DNA from: Cyclina sinensis
Taxonomy: Eukaryota > Mollusca > Bivalvia > Venerida > Veneridae
Length of the DNA stretch: 64,000 nt
Direction of reading: 5' to 3'
NCBI GenBank assembly: GCA_012932295.1
Contig: JAAONU010000002.1
Span: 37,817,521-37,881,520, forward strand
How positions within the stretch are numbered: the first letter of the stretch is position 1; the number at the start of each line of letters is the position of its first letter. Shown one piece after another: positions 63,939 to 64,000 of the stretch. A program made the position numbers and the translations under genes. Below the pieces are notes generated by a model. It worked only from the letters and a program-made list of their open reading frames with translations, was not told the DNA's origin and did no database searches.

Positions 63939-64000
63939 TATAAAAGGGCAGGGACGAACTGTAAGTCATATCTGTCTTGCAATAGAAATATTCAAGATGC
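63939..64000 (+). CDS. Unit 16: promoter and start codon only, cut by the window edge
   Basis: TATAAAAGG (one A shorter than in the other units) at 63939-63947 and the ATG at 63997-63999 are present; the gene continues beyond the window. Confidence 0.75.

Larger units (their letters stand above)
41940..64000 (+). repeat. Head-to-tail array of ~1.4-1.5 kb gene units (15 complete, one truncated)
   Basis: Homology to the unit starts sharply at about 41940 (CTCTAATCTAATCAAGCC) and continues to the window end. Start-to-start distances are 1482, 1470, 1474, 1474, 1464, 1450, 1563, 1442, 1460, 1419, 1460, 1421, 1478, 1391 and 1382 bp. Each unit consists of a ~230-bp promoter, a 330-bp gene, a histone-type 3' end, ~410 bp of unique sequence, a GAAT/GAAC microsatellite of about 215-395 bp, and a ~170-bp linker. 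The unique parts are nearly identical between units, whereas spacers vary, which suggests recent expansion or concerted evolution. All units point the same way. The array extends beyond 64000, so copy number is not known. Confidence 0.97.

Overview
The window is eukaryotic nuclear DNA: AT-rich, with spliced genes, long introns, many dispersed transposon-like repeats and microsatellites. Dispersed repeats that begin AGCTCACC and end in a GGCC palindrome plus CTCTTG resemble repeats I associate with bivalve molluscs, so a bivalve is my best guess (inference; no marker gene proves it).

Layout. (1) 1-15.4 kb is gene-poor. It holds a probable first coding exon (signal peptide) of a minus-strand gene at 3911-3968, ATTC/ATTT microsatellites, a short perfect hairpin, a roughly 1.95 kb element with inverted terminal arrays of AACGGCCTCA (7183-9136), an AGCTCACC element with an internal tandem array (10233-12238) and a pogo/Tigger-like MITE (13836-14029). 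(2) 15.49-29.63 kb is one plus-strand gene of 12 coding exons. The exons join in frame to 588 codons, giving a protein with a C-terminal nucleoside-phosphorylase-like domain and a probable winged-helix segment before it. Its introns carry a second AGCTCACC element, a tRNA-derived SINE candidate and a hAT-type MITE with a perfect 8-bp target duplication. (3) 29.6-36.8 kb is intergenic or UTR with a SINE-like unit, a GCTCGA-ended repeat element and a small tandem repeat. (4) 36841-39267 (minus) is GNL2/NOG2, the nucleolar circularly permuted GTPase of 60S ribosome assembly, here with an uninterrupted coding exon. (5) 41.94 kb to the window end is a head-to-tail array of about 1.38-1.56 kb units, 15 full plus one truncated, running past the right edge. 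Each unit has a TATA box, an initiator, an intronless 109-codon gene, a histone-type 3' stem-loop with a purine-rich downstream element, and a GAAT/GAAC microsatellite spacer.

The main discovery candidate is this array. A short, basic, helical, non-histone-looking protein of unknown family is encoded by many nearly identical genes. Their promoter and 3'-end signals look like those of replication-dependent histone genes, which suggests S-phase-coupled, non-polyadenylated mRNA. Eleven copies are intact. Four carry single-base frameshifts concentrated toward the right end, where other homopolymer differences also rise, so assembly error must be considered.
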